15,884 bases of DNA from an uncultured Clostridia bacterium (GCA_937915065.1 CALDMR010000118.1:1-15884), one strand, 5' to 3'; counted from the stretch's first letter, positions 1 to 7,314 are shown. Notes: generated from the letters alone by a model not told the origin. Numbers and translations are program-made.

Positions 1-1996
1 CCCCGCGCAGGTCTCCTCCCGGCTCACCAGCCAGAGAAACAGTGCAGCGCAGCCGGATATCCCGGCTGGAAGCCGCCACCCGCACCTCATAAGCGCCGCC
101 CTCCGTCACAAAGCGCCCCCGGGCAGCGCTGTAATATGCGGCCTCCACCGGAGTCACACAAAAATGCAGCTCCTGCTCCTCCCCCGGCTGCAATTCCGTT
201 TTCACAAACCCGATCAGCTTTTGGGGCGGTTGATAAGTCACCGGCTGCACCGGCGCCAAATACAACTGAGTCACCGCGCAGCCCGGCCTTGCCCCAATAT
301 TCCGCACCCGGCAGCACAGGCGGTATCCCTCCCCTTCCGGCTCTGCCGTCAGAGCGCTGTATGCAAATTCCGTATAACTCAGGCCATGGCCAAAGGGATA
401 GGCCACAGCCTGATCCGCCGCGTCATAATAACGGTAACCGATATACAGGCTTTCCCGGTGCTGGGCCACAGGGCCGCCGGGATAATAGGCCGCCGAGGGC
501 GCATCTTTCAAAGACAGTGGAAAGGTTTCCGCCAGCTTGCCGCAAGGATTGGCCCGGCCCAGCAGCAGCGCTGCCGCAGCACTGCCCGCAGCTTCGCCCC
601 CCAGATAAAGCAGTAAAATACTCCTGGGCAGATCTGCCCAGGGCATCTCCACCGGACTGCCCGTTTGCAGGATCACCGCTGTATTGGGGTTGACCCGGCA
701 CACCGCTTCGATCAGCGCGCACTGCCCCTCCGGAAGCTTCATATGGGCACGATCTGTCCCCTCGCTTTCATAGCGGTCCGGCAATCCCGCAAACAGGTAT
801 ACGATCTCCTTATCCCGGGCCGCCGCCACAGCCTTATCGATCAGCGCCTGGCAGGGGCCGTCCTGCTCCAGATCATATCCCGGCTCATAGACTGCGCCGG
901 GCATTTCCCGATGCAGCGCATCCCACGCCTGATCCAACTGCAGGGGATGGATGCGGCTGCTGCCGCTGCCCTGATAGCGCCCCTCCCGGGCCAAAGCGCC
1001 GATCACCGCCGTTGTTTTCTCTTTGCTGCCGGGCAGCAGGCCGTCATTTTTCAGCAGCACCGCCGCGTTTTCCGCCAGGCGCCGGGCCAGCGCATGGTGG
1101 GCGCCGTAGTCGCAGGTATAGGGAACCGTTTTTCCCGCTCTGGCTTTCAGCAGCAGTTCTGTCACCCGCTCCGCCGCTCGGTCAAGGGCTTCTTCCGGGA
1201 GTTTACCCTGCTCCACCGCCGACACCAGTTCCTCCACATGACCATTGCGGACACCCGGCATCTCCAGATCCAGCCCGGCATCCACGCTGGCCGGCCAGTC
1301 GTGCACCGCGCCCCAGTCAGACACGGTCACTCCGTCGAAGCCCCACTCCCGGCGCAGAATCTCCAGCAATCCGGCATGCTCGCCGCAGTAGCGCCCGTTG
1401 AGTTTATTATAGGCCGTCATCACCGTCCAGGGCCGCCCCTCTTTCACAGCGATCTCAAAGGCCCGCAGATAAACCTCCCGCAGCGCCCGCGCGTCTACCA
1501 CTGAATCCGTTACCAGCCGGTTCGTTTCCTGGCTGTTCAGCGCAAAGTGCTTCAGCGATGTGCCCACGCCCACGCTCTGCACGCCGCGGATCATAGCGGC
1601 CGCCAACTTGCCCGCCAGATAAGGGTCTTCACTGAAATATTCAAAATTCCGGCCGCACAGGGGGCTGCGTTTCATATTCACCCCGGGCCCAAGCAGCACA
1701 GAAACGCATTCCTCGCCCATGGCCCGGCCCATTTCATATGCAAGATCCTCGTCAAATGTGCAGGCCACGGCACTGGCCGTGGGAAAACAGGTCGCCGGCG
1801 CGCTGTCGCTGGGCCGGGCATTGTCATGGTTTTCCAGCTGGCGGCGCAGGCCGTGGGGGCCGTCGGCCACCATGATCTCATCCAGTCCCAACCGCGGAAC
1901 ACCCCGGATATGCCAGAAATCCGCGCCGACACACAGCGCCGCTTTTTCCCGCAGCGTCATCTGTTCCACCAGTTTTTTTCCTTCTTCCCGCAGCAT
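1..1996 (-). CDS. Glycoside hydrolase family 3 beta-glucosidase, 3' end outside window
   Basis: Likely removes beta-linked glucose (or a similar sugar) from the non-reducing end of oligosaccharides. There is no signal peptide, so it probably acts in the cytoplasm on imported glycans. 665 codons are present and the stop lies beyond base 1. In order: the GH3 N-terminal barrel, with a KHF motif at K149-H150 and the catalytic aspartate D227 in VSDWG; the alpha/beta sandwich domain from about residue 310, with YESEGTDR at about 409-416, where the acid/base glutamate is expected; FGHGLSYTEF near 535; then a fibronectin III-like domain that is cut by the edge. The ATG at 1996 follows an AAGGA ribosome binding site and no in-frame upstream start is better. 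It reads away from the SleB-like gene. The GH3 family is certain. The sugar specificity cannot be read from sequence. Confidence 0.93.
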   Translation of the reverse strand, partial: MLREEGKKLVEQMTLREKAALCVGADFWHIRGVPRLGLDEIMVADGPHGLRRQLENHDNARPSDSAPATCFPTASAVACTFDEDLAYEMGRAMGEECVSVLLGPGVNMKRSPLCGRNFEYFSEDPYLAGKLAAAMIRGVQSVGVGTSLKHFALNSQETNRLVTDSVVDARALREVYLRAFEIAVKEGRPWTVMTAYNKLNGRYCGEHAGLLEILRREWGFDGVTVSDWGAVHDWPASVDAGLDLEMPGVRNGHVEELVSAVEQGKLPEEALDRAAERVTELLLKARAGKTVPYTCDYGAHHALARRLAENAAVLLKNDGLLPGSKEKTTAVIGALAREGRYQGSGSSRIHPLQLDQAWDALHREMPGAVYEPGYDLEQDGPCQALIDKAVAAARDKEIVYLFAGLPDRYESEGTDRAHMKLPEGQCALIEAVCRVNPNTAVILQTGSPVEMPWADLPRSILLLYLGGEAAGSAAAALLLGRANPCGKLAETFPLSLKDAPSAAYYPGGPVAQHRESLYIGYRYYDAADQAVAYPFGHGLSYTEFAYSALTAEPEGEGYRLCCRVRNIGARPGCAVTQLYLAPVQPVTYQPPQKLIGFVKTELQPGEEQELHFCVTPVEAAYYSAARGRFVTEGGAYEVRVAASSRDIRLRCTVSLAGEPGGDLRG

Positions 1997-2030
1997 GTGC
2001 GCATCCTTCTTTCCAGTGTTCTTTTCTGCT

Positions 2031-2039
2031 ATTGTAGCA
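2031..2039 (-). promoter_or_regulatory. Extended -10 promoter for the GH3 gene
   Basis: On the minus strand the sequence TGC-TACAAT forms an extended -10 element about 35 bases upstream of the GH3 start codon. The -35 region is poor (GATTTA at 17 bp), which is common when the extended TGn motif is present. The assignment is inferred from motif and position. Confidence 0.45.
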
Positions 2040-2091
2040 CATTTTCGGCACAATAAATCTTAAGGTTCCCTAAATTACCAAATATTGTTCC

Positions 2092-2121
2092 TTGTCTCTG
2101 GTGAAGGCTTCCTTTTATACT
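2092..2121 (+). promoter_or_regulatory. Sigma-A-like promoter for the SleB-like hydrolase
   Basis: TTGTCT (2092-2097), an 18-base spacer and TATACT (2116-2121) sit just upstream of the AAGGAGGTC ribosome binding site of the wall hydrolase. The resulting leader would be very short, about 15-20 bases. This looks like a vegetative promoter rather than a sporulation-specific one. Confidence 0.55.
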
Positions 2122-2143
2122 AAAACCTGAAAGGAGGTCTTTG

Positions 2144-2947
2144 ATGACACAAAAGAGACCATCAAAAAGGCTAGGCGCTTTCTGTGCAGCATTGCTGCTG
2201 AGCACCGCCCTAACCGCCACCGCCCAGGCAGCCCCGCCGTCCGTCACCGTGGACGGCGCTGCCTACAAAGGCCCTGTGTTGGTGCAGCAAAACACCGCCT
2301 ACATACCCCTGCGGAATTTCCTGTCCCCCATGGGTTGGAGCATATCCTGGGACAGCGCCAGCGGCACCGCCCGGGCCAGGAAAGCAGACCGCACAGTGGT
2401 CGTGGATCCAACCCGGCAAACCGTAACCGCAGACGGCACAGTTCTGAATACCAAGGCAGAGGTGCGGTCAGAGCGAATCTATCTGCCCCTGCGCTCCCTC
2501 TGCGATGCACTGGGTTACGCCCTACACTGGGACAGCGCGGGCTACGCCATAGCCGTGGGCTCTGGAACGAGTGCAGATTGGACCGAAGAGGATCTCTACT
2601 GGCTCTCCCGCATTATCTGCGCCGAAGCCGGTGGAGAATCCATGACCGGCCAGATCGCGGTGGGGAATGTCGTGCTCAACCGCGTAGCGTCCCCGGAATT
2701 CCCCAACTCCATCCACGCTGTGATTTTCGACAGGAAGTATGCGGTGCAGTTCGAACCGGTCAGCAACGGCACTGTATACCGTCCGCCTACTGCCAAGTCT
2801 GTGGAGGCGGCAAAACTGGCCCTGCAGGGCGTGAACACCGCAGGCAGCAGCCTATACTTTTTCAGCCCTTCGCTATCTGAGGGAACCTGGATCGTCAACC
2901 ACCGCGATTATCTCAAAACCATCGGCTGCCACAGATTTTATCTGTGA
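2144..2947 (+). CDS. Secreted SleB-like cell wall hydrolase with copper amine oxidase N-like domain
   Basis: Predicted peptidoglycan hydrolase of the Hydrolase_2/SleB family, secreted. Residues 1-30 form a signal peptide (basic start, hydrophobic core, ending AQA-A). Residues about 33-138 resemble the copper amine oxidase N-terminal-like fold (IPLRNFL and LPLRSLC motifs, each followed by a WD segment), a probable wall- or ligand-binding module common in Firmicutes secreted proteins. Residues about 147-267 are the SleB domain: LARI-like LSRIICAEAGGES with catalytic glutamate E161, then GNVVLNRV. SleB enzymes are lytic transglycosylases that open spore cortex, but homologues of this layout (CwlJ/SleB-like) also act in vegetative or mother-cell wall remodelling. 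Start: the ATG at 2144 lies 6 bases after GGAGG; the TTG at 2141 would be too close to it. The gene is monocistronic and is followed by a strong terminator. Confidence 0.9.
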   Translation: MTQKRPSKRLGAFCAALLLSTALTATAQAAPPSVTVDGAAYKGPVLVQQNTAYIPLRNFLSPMGWSISWDSASGTARARKADRTVVVDPTRQTVTADGTVLNTKAEVRSERIYLPLRSLCDALGYALHWDSAGYAIAVGSGTSADWTEEDLYWLSRIICAEAGGESMTGQIAVGNVVLNRVASPEFPNSIHAVIFDRKYAVQFEPVSNGTVYRPPTAKSVEAAKLALQGVNTAGSSLYFFSPSLSEGTWIVNHRDYLKTIGCHRFYL

Positions 2948-2957
2948 CTATCCCGAT

Positions 2958-2990
2958 GAACGGCAGCAGTTTTTGCTGCCGTTCTTTTTT
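2958..2990 (+). terminator. Intrinsic terminator of the SleB-like gene
   Basis: A perfect 11-bp stem (2958-2968 with 2974-2984, GAACGGCAGCA and its complement) with a GTTTT loop, followed by six T residues. It lies 10 bases after the stop codon. Confidence 0.93.
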
Positions 2991-2997
2991 GTCCCGC

Positions 2998-3026
2998 TTG
3001 CCAAGGCCACGCAAAAAGGGTATGAT
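2998..3026 (+). promoter_or_regulatory. Sigma-A-like promoter of recQ-exonuclease operon
   Basis: TTGCCA (2998-3003), a 17-base spacer and TATGAT (3021-3026). The spacing is ideal and the site falls between the preceding terminator and the recQ ribosome binding site, giving a leader of about 25 bases. Confidence 0.75.
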
Positions 3027-3058
3027 AGGACTCGACAAAAAAGGACAGGAGCGGCAGC

Positions 3059-4891
3059 ATGGATAAACGGGACATTCTGAGGCAATATTTCGGTCACAAC
3101 ACTTTCCGCAGCGGCCAGGAAGAGATTATCAACACCCTGCTGGCAGGGCGCGACGTACTGGCCGTTATGCCCACCGGCGGCGGGAAGTCCCTGTGCTATC
3201 AGATACCGGCCTTATTGCTGCCGGGGATTACCCTGGTCATATCCCCTCTGATTTCCCTCATGAAGGATCAGGTGTCCGCCCTGACAGCCAGCGGCGTGAA
3301 CGCCGCTTACATCAACAGCTCCCTGAATAGCGAGCAGCTCCGTTCCGTACACCGCAACCTGCGCCAGGGGATGTACAAGCTGGTCTATGTGGCCCCGGAA
3401 CGGCTGGCGGGCGAGGGCTTCCTGTCCCTGTGCAAATCTATAAACCTTTCCCTGGTGGCAGTGGATGAAGCCCACTGCATCTCCCAGTGGGGCCAGGATT
3501 TCCGGCCCAGCTACCTGAAAATCACGGACTTTTTGGCCCAACTGCCCCGCCGCCCAGTTTTGGCGGCTTTTACCGCCACAGCCACGGAAGCTGTGCGCAC
3601 GGATATTCTGCGCGCCCTCGACCTGCACGCCCCCCTGTGCCTGACCACGGGCTTTGATCGGCCGAATCTGTATTTTGATGTGCTGCAGCCGAAAAAGCGG
3701 CTGGCCGCCCTGCGCCAGCTGATTGCCGAACGAACCGGTAAAAGCGGCATCGTATACTGTGCCACCCGCGCCGCAGTGGAGCGCGTCTGCGAGGATCTGA
3801 ATGCCCACGGCATCGCCGCTACCCGCTATCACGCCGGATTGAGCGACGAAGAACGCCAACAGAATCAAGACGATTTTCAGTTTGACCGCTTTTCAGTGAT
3901 GGTGGCCACCAACGCTTTCGGTATGGGGATCGACAAGTCCAACGTATCCTTTGTCATTCACTATAATATGCCGAAGAGCATGGAGGCCTATTACCAGGAG
4001 GCGGGCCGCGCAGGCCGCGACGGCGAGCCGGCAGACTGCATTCTCCTCTATTCCCCCGCCGATATCGCAACCGCCCGCACCCTGCTCCAAGCCTCCGGCG
4101 AAAACGCCTCTCTGGATGAGAAAACCCGCGCTCTGATACAGCAGCAGGATCTGCAGCGGCTGAACCGCATGATCGACTATTGCAAATCTGCCTGCTGCCT
4201 GCGCGGCGCCATCCTGGATTATTTCGGCCAGGATCACCCGGAGCGCTGCGGCAACTGCGGCAACTGCCGCGCCGCTTTTTCCACCCAGGATATCACCGTT
4301 CAGGCCCAGATGATCCTGTCCTGTATCACCCGGGTGCGCCAGCATCTGGGCTACAGCGTGGGCATGACGCTCATTGTGCGCACGCTCCACGGCAGCCGGG
4401 AAGCACGGGTTCTTGAGCTGGGACTGGATCGCTTGAGCACTTACGGCCTGATGAAGGAGTACTCCAGAGATCAAATTCGATCTTTCATCGGCGCGCTGGA
4501 ACACCAGGGATACCTGTCCGTCCACCCCGAATATGCCACCTTGGAACTGACAGAGGGAGCCCGCACCGTGCTTTTCGGCGGACAACATGTGGAAATGATG
4601 GTACGCTTTGAAATCGCACCGCAGCATAAAAAGGCAGCGCCCCCTGCCCAGGATGGGCCAGATGGGTTGATTGCGGCTTTGAAAGCCCTGCGTCTTCGCC
4701 TGGCCCGGGAAGAGAATGTGCCCGCCTATGTTATCTTTTCTAACGCCACCCTCTCCGATATGGCCGCGCGTCAGCCCCGCACCCCGGCAGAATTTCTTTC
4801 TGTCAGCGGCGTGGGACAAAAGAAAGCGGAACGATACGGTTCGCTTTTTTTAGCGGAGATCGCCGCATTTTTGAAACAGGAGGAAGTATAA
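3059..4891 (+). CDS. recQ: ATP-dependent DNA helicase RecQ
   Basis: A 3'-5' superfamily 2 DNA helicase that unwinds forks and recombination intermediates, acting with RecJ-type nucleases and single-strand binding protein. The protein has 610 residues, the normal RecQ length. Visible elements: Walker A MPTGGGKS (37-44), DEAH box (136-139), TATAT motif III (172-176), QEAGRAGRDG motif VI (313-322), the RecQ zinc site with C379/C380, C397, C400 and C403, a winged-helix RQC region (about 410-520), and a complete C-terminal HRDC domain (about 535-605). No active-site residue is missing. The ATG at 3059 follows AGGACAGGAG. Its TAA is immediately followed by the ATG of the exonuclease gene, so the two are surely co-transcribed and probably translationally coupled. 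Confidence 0.97.
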   Translation: MDKRDILRQYFGHNTFRSGQEEIINTLLAGRDVLAVMPTGGGKSLCYQIPALLLPGITLVISPLISLMKDQVSALTASGVNAAYINSSLNSEQLRSVHRNLRQGMYKLVYVAPERLAGEGFLSLCKSINLSLVAVDEAHCISQWGQDFRPSYLKITDFLAQLPRRPVLAAFTATATEAVRTDILRALDLHAPLCLTTGFDRPNLYFDVLQPKKRLAALRQLIAERTGKSGIVYCATRAAVERVCEDLNAHGIAATRYHAGLSDEERQQNQDDFQFDRFSVMVATNAFGMGIDKSNVSFVIHYNMPKSMEAYYQEAGRAGRDGEPADCILLYSPADIATARTLLQASGENASLDEKTRALIQQQDLQRLNRMIDYCKSACCLRGAILDYFGQDHPERCGNCGNCRAAFSTQDITVQAQMILSCITRVRQHLGYSVGMTLIVRTLHGSREARVLELGLDRLSTYGLMKEYSRDQIRSFIGALEHQGYLSVHPEYATLELTEGARTVLFGGQHVEMMVRFEIAPQHKKAAPPAQDGPDGLIAALKALRLRLAREENVPAYVIFSNATLSDMAARQPRTPAEFLSVSGVGQKKAERYGSLFLAEIAAFLKQEEV

Positions 4892-5575
4892 ATGCGTTCT
4901 GCCCTATTTTCTGCTTTTGATCATTTGGTGGTGCTGGATACCGAAACCAGCGGCATCGCCCATAAAACCGATGAAATCATTGAACTGGCGGCCCTGCGGG
5001 CCGTTCCCGGCGGCGATGGCCTGGAAATTGCAGAAGAGATGGATCTGCTGATCCGCCTTTCTCCCGGCCGCAGCCTGCCGCCCGAAATCGAAACCTTAAC
5101 GGGCATCACGCAGGATATGCTGCAGCACGAAGGCGTGGAAAAAGCGGAAGCCGGCGCCCGGTTTACCCGCTTGCTCTCCCATCCCAATACACTGGTGGTG
5201 GCCTACAATGCCCAATTCGATCTCTGCTTTCTTTATTATTTCCTGGCCCGCCTGGGTCTGGCGGAGGCTTTGCAGGGCATCAAAATGCTGGATGCTTTGA
5301 CTATTTACAAAGACCGGCACGACTATCCCCATAAGTTGGCCAATGCCATTGAAACCTACCGCTTGCAGGGCGAAAACACCCACCGTGCCATTGACGACGC
5401 AAAAGCCACTCTGGAGCTGCTGGAAGCCATGGCTGCGGAATGCGACGATCTGACCCAGTATATCAACCTGTTCGGCTATCATCCGAAATACGGCGTTTCC
5501 GGCCCCCGGATCTCGTCCATCTGTTACCGCCCCCAAGGATATGACCGCCGCGAAAAGCTATATCAACTGCCCTGA
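4892..5575 (+). CDS. DnaQ-like DEDDh 3'-5' exonuclease
   Basis: A predicted 3'-5' exonuclease of the DnaQ/PolC-epsilon type, 227 residues. All five DEDDh residues are visible: D16 and E18 in LDTETSG, D110 in AYNAQFD, H164 and D169 in HRAIDDA. It consists of the exonuclease domain and a roughly 45-residue tail, with no BRCT, helicase or polymerase part, so it is not PolC itself. Start: the ATG at 4892 directly abuts the recQ stop, and its CAGGAGGAA ribosome binding site lies inside the end of recQ. A free-standing proofreading-type nuclease paired with RecQ suggests a repair role (trimming 3' ends of unwound DNA), but this is inferred from the arrangement. It could also degrade RNA, as some family members do. 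Confidence 0.9.
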   Translation: MRSALFSAFDHLVVLDTETSGIAHKTDEIIELAALRAVPGGDGLEIAEEMDLLIRLSPGRSLPPEIETLTGITQDMLQHEGVEKAEAGARFTRLLSHPNTLVVAYNAQFDLCFLYYFLARLGLAEALQGIKMLDALTIYKDRHDYPHKLANAIETYRLQGENTHRAIDDAKATLELLEAMAAECDDLTQYINLFGYHPKYGVSGPRISSICYRPQGYDRREKLYQLP

Positions 5576-5598
5576 AAAATTTTTTCAAAAAATTTTTT
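5575..5598 (+). terminator. A/T-only inverted repeat, possible terminator
   Basis: AAAAATTTTT (5575-5584) is repeated at 5588-5597 around a three-base centre. Each unit is itself a palindrome, so they can pair as a 10-bp A/T-only stem, followed by TTTTTTATTTT. It starts at the exonuclease stop codon. It may terminate the recQ operon weakly, or act as bent A-tract DNA; the pure A/T stem makes it a poor standard terminator. Confidence 0.4.
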
Positions 5599-5711
5599 AT
5601 TTTCTGTGACCGTTTCTCCCTGCCGTGCGTATTTCTTACAAAGGCACCCAACAGGAGCCCACTTTTTTGACAACCAATCAACAAGAATAAAACCAATGGA
5701 GGATTTCAACT

Positions 5712-6467
5712 ATGAAAAAACTGCTGACCATTTCTCTGGCTTTGGCCATGCTGCTGATGACCGCCGCCTGCGGCAACAACAACACCCCGCCCTCTTCTTC
5801 CGGCGAGGACAGCAGCTACGAAGACGTTCTGCCCCCCCAGGGCGGTGAAACCGAAGGCAGCACGGACGAAGACCTGCCCGAAGAAAGCGATCCCCAGGGC
5901 GACGCCGAGAACAACGGCGACGCCAACGCGCAGAAGCCCGAGGAAAAGCCCGAATCCAAGCCCGAGAACAAGCCCTCTTCCAAGCCCGGAAACAAGCCTG
6001 CTGAAAGCAACAAGAATTACAGCGGCACCCTGACCGATCTGGTGAGCGCCATCTATGCCAAGCAGAGCGTAGAGCTGAGCCTGGGCGATCCCATGGCTGT
6101 GGATCTGTCCGACGCCGACGCAGTACAGTTCAACCTGGGCCTGAGCGACGGTTCCAAGCTGAAGGAAGCCTATGTTTCCGAGTCCATGATGGGTTCTCAG
6201 GCATCCTCCCTGGTGGTAGTGCGCGTGAAGAACGCTGCCGATGCCGCCGGCGTGGCACAGAGCATGTACGACGGCATCAACCAGTCCAAGTGGATCTGCG
6301 TGACTGCCAATGCTCTGGCCGTGGGTGCTTACGGCGACACTGTGATGCTGGCCATGGCCAACAGCGACCTGGGCGCCGACCTGCACACGAACCTGCGTAA
6401 CGCTTACGCTTCTGCCGTGGGCGCCAGCAAGCTGGATGTGTCCCTGGACCGCGTGGACACGCTGTAA
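5712..6467 (+). CDS. Lipoprotein with Lys-Pro repeat linker and DUF4358-like domain
   Basis: A surface lipoprotein of 251 residues with unknown function. Residues 1-19 are a lipoprotein signal sequence and C20 (in MTAAC) is the predicted lipidated cysteine. The box has Thr at -3 instead of the usual Leu. Residues 21-74 are acidic and low in complexity. Residues 75-98 are six tandem KPxx units, a likely wall-spanning spacer. Residues about 103-251 form the only folded domain, which resembles DUF4358, a family of small extracytoplasmic Clostridia lipoproteins; that match is from pattern memory and is tentative. The ATG at 5712 follows ATGGAGGAT with 9-base spacing. Codon use is strongly biased to CTG, AAG and GAC/GGC, which may indicate high expression. 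It is monocistronic as far as can be seen. Confidence 0.8.
   Translation: MKKLLTISLALAMLLMTAACGNNNTPPSSSGEDSSYEDVLPPQGGETEGSTDEDLPEESDPQGDAENNGDANAQKPEEKPESKPENKPSSKPGNKPAESNKNYSGTLTDLVSAIYAKQSVELSLGDPMAVDLSDADAVQFNLGLSDGSKLKEAYVSESMMGSQASSLVVVRVKNAADAAGVAQSMYDGINQSKWICVTANALAVGAYGDTVMLAMANSDLGADLHTNLRNAYASAVGASKLDVSLDRVDTL
5934..6005 (+). repeat. Six 12-bp repeats encoding KPxx
   Basis: Six units of AAGCC(C/T) plus six variable bases encode Lys-Pro-x-x at an exact four-residue period, within the lipoprotein linker. Units differ at third positions, so the tract is old or selected rather than freshly expanded. Confidence 0.85.
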
Positions 6468-6478
6468 AAAATCCCCCC

Positions 6479-6507
6479 TTGCACACACACTCTCTTTTTG
6501 TTATAAT
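6479..6507 (+). promoter_or_regulatory. Near-consensus sigma-A promoter for a short transcript
   Basis: TTGCAC (6479-6484), a 17-base spacer and a perfect TATAAT (6502-6507). It is the best promoter in the window, yet no open reading frame with a ribosome binding site follows it. Transcription should start near 6513-6515. Confidence 0.8.
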
Positions 6508-6513
6508 AAATCC

Positions 6514-6585
6514 CGTTAAACGAACGATCCCCTGAACCAAAACCGCTACTAGCCGGGCGGCACAGTTCAGGGGATTGTTATTTTT
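6514..6585 (+). ncRNA. Putative short structured RNA of about 70 nt, self-terminating
   Basis: Downstream of the strong promoter the sequence folds into a 15-bp stem, 6523-6537 paired with 6565-6579 (AACGATCCCCTGAAC with GTTCAGGGGATTGTT, one G-U pair). A 27-base apical region contains a smaller CCGC/GCGG helix (6543-6546 with 6557-6560). A run ATTTTTAG follows the stem directly, so the stem is also the terminator. The whole transcript would be little more than this hairpin. I do not recognise a known RNA family (6S, SRP RNA, T-box and common riboswitch cores were considered). Alternatively it is just the terminator of the lipoprotein gene and the promoter is fortuitous. Confidence 0.45.
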
Positions 6586-6625
6586 AGAAAATCGGATTTC
6601 CGCAGCCATCGAAAATCCACCCCCG

Positions 6626-6671
6626 AAAAGCAATGCTGCGGGAGCATATCTTAGATATGCTCCCGCAGCAT
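6626..6671 (-). terminator. Intrinsic terminator of rubrerythrin gene, long perfect palindrome
   Basis: Two 19-base arms (6633-6651 and 6653-6671, ATGCTGCGGGAGCATATCT and its complement) are perfectly complementary around one central base, giving an 18-bp stem with a TTA loop. On the minus strand it starts 3 bases after the rubrerythrin stop codon and is followed by TGCTTTTC. The U tract is interrupted but the stem is very strong. Confidence 0.8.
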
Positions 6672-6674
6672 CTC

Positions 6675-7274
6675 TTATCTGCTGTTCTTTTGATACGGCG
6701 CCAGTTCCACCCGGCAGAACCATCCGCGGGGGTGGCCGCAGACAGGGCATTCCTTGGGCGCTGCCGTGCTGGTCACCATGAAGCCGCAATTCAGACAAGT
6801 CCATCCCGTTTCCTGTTCACTGAGATACAACTGATCTTTTTTCAGATAATCAAGGAACAGATCAAAACGCTGGGCATGAAGCTGCTCGATTTTGGCAATG
6901 AGTCCGAATTTACCGGCAATCTCCTCCAGCCCCTCCTGATGGGCCGTCCCGGCGAAATCAGGATAGATCAAGCCATGCTCTTCCTCCTCATTCTGCACCG
7001 CCTCCTCCAGCAAAGATCGCAGATCTTCTTTTTCCCCCACAGGATACCCCGCGCTGATTTCAATGTTAGTACAACCGCATCCCCGCAGGTAGTCATAAAA
7101 GAGTTCCGCGTGTTCTTTCTCCTGCCCCGCGGTAAAGCGGAACAGGGCTTCCAGCACGGGATGCCCCTCCCGCTTAGCTACAGCTGCCGCAAAGGTGTAA
7201 CGGTTCCGCGCCATGCTTTCACCAGCAAAAGCACGCATCAGATTTTCCTGGGTTCGACTGTTGTGTAATTCCAT
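6675..7274 (-). CDS. Rubrerythrin (peroxide-reducing diiron protein)
   Basis: Reduces hydrogen peroxide in anaerobes, using electrons passed through its rubredoxin site; cytoplasmic. It has 199 residues, the classic length. The N-terminal four-helix diiron domain shows E19 (AGESMARNRY), the E52-x2-H55 pair, a glutamate cluster at 96-99, and the E130-x2-H133 pair. The C-terminal rubredoxin-like domain has CxxC pairs at C160/C163 and C176/C179, followed by GHPRGWF. All ligand classes are present. The ATG at 7274 lies four bases after AGGGAGG. It is a single-gene unit with its own terminator. The leader holds a small hairpin just before the ribosome binding site. Divergent from the Asn/Gln-rich micropeptide gene. 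Confidence 0.96.
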   Translation of the reverse strand: MELHNSRTQENLMRAFAGESMARNRYTFAAAVAKREGHPVLEALFRFTAGQEKEHAELFYDYLRGCGCTNIEISAGYPVGEKEDLRSLLEEAVQNEEEEHGLIYPDFAGTAHQEGLEEIAGKFGLIAKIEQLHAQRFDLFLDYLKKDQLYLSEQETGWTCLNCGFMVTSTAAPKECPVCGHPRGWFCRVELAPYQKNSR

Positions 7275-7291
7275 AAAACCTCCCTGTCATC

Positions 7292-7314
7292 TGCCGCTTT
7301 CACGGCAAGCGGCA
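7292..7314 (-). promoter_or_regulatory. Inverted repeat in rubrerythrin leader
   Basis: TGCCGCTT (7292-7299) and its complement AAGCGGCA (7307-7314) form an 8-bp stem with a 7-base loop in the transcribed leader, about 6 bases before the ribosome binding site of the rubrerythrin gene. It could be an operator for an oxidative-stress repressor or an mRNA structure; the sequence does not match a PerR or Fur box. Confidence 0.35.

Noticed and set aside
665..2056. Plus-strand open frames of 169-279 codons opposite the GH3 gene
   Set aside because: The minus frame encodes a convincing GH3 enzyme throughout 1-1996, so these are antisense shadows.
3212..4819. Long minus-strand open frames opposite recQ (218 and 308 codons)
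   Set aside because: They are antisense to a full-length RecQ with every motif intact, have no ribosome binding sites and give low-complexity nonsense proteins, as expected in GC-rich coding DNA.
5667..5695. Consensus TTGACA upstream of the lipoprotein gene as a -35
   Set aside because: No acceptable -10 lies 16-18 bases downstream; the nearest A/T hexamers are 13-15 bases away and would start transcription at the ribosome binding site.
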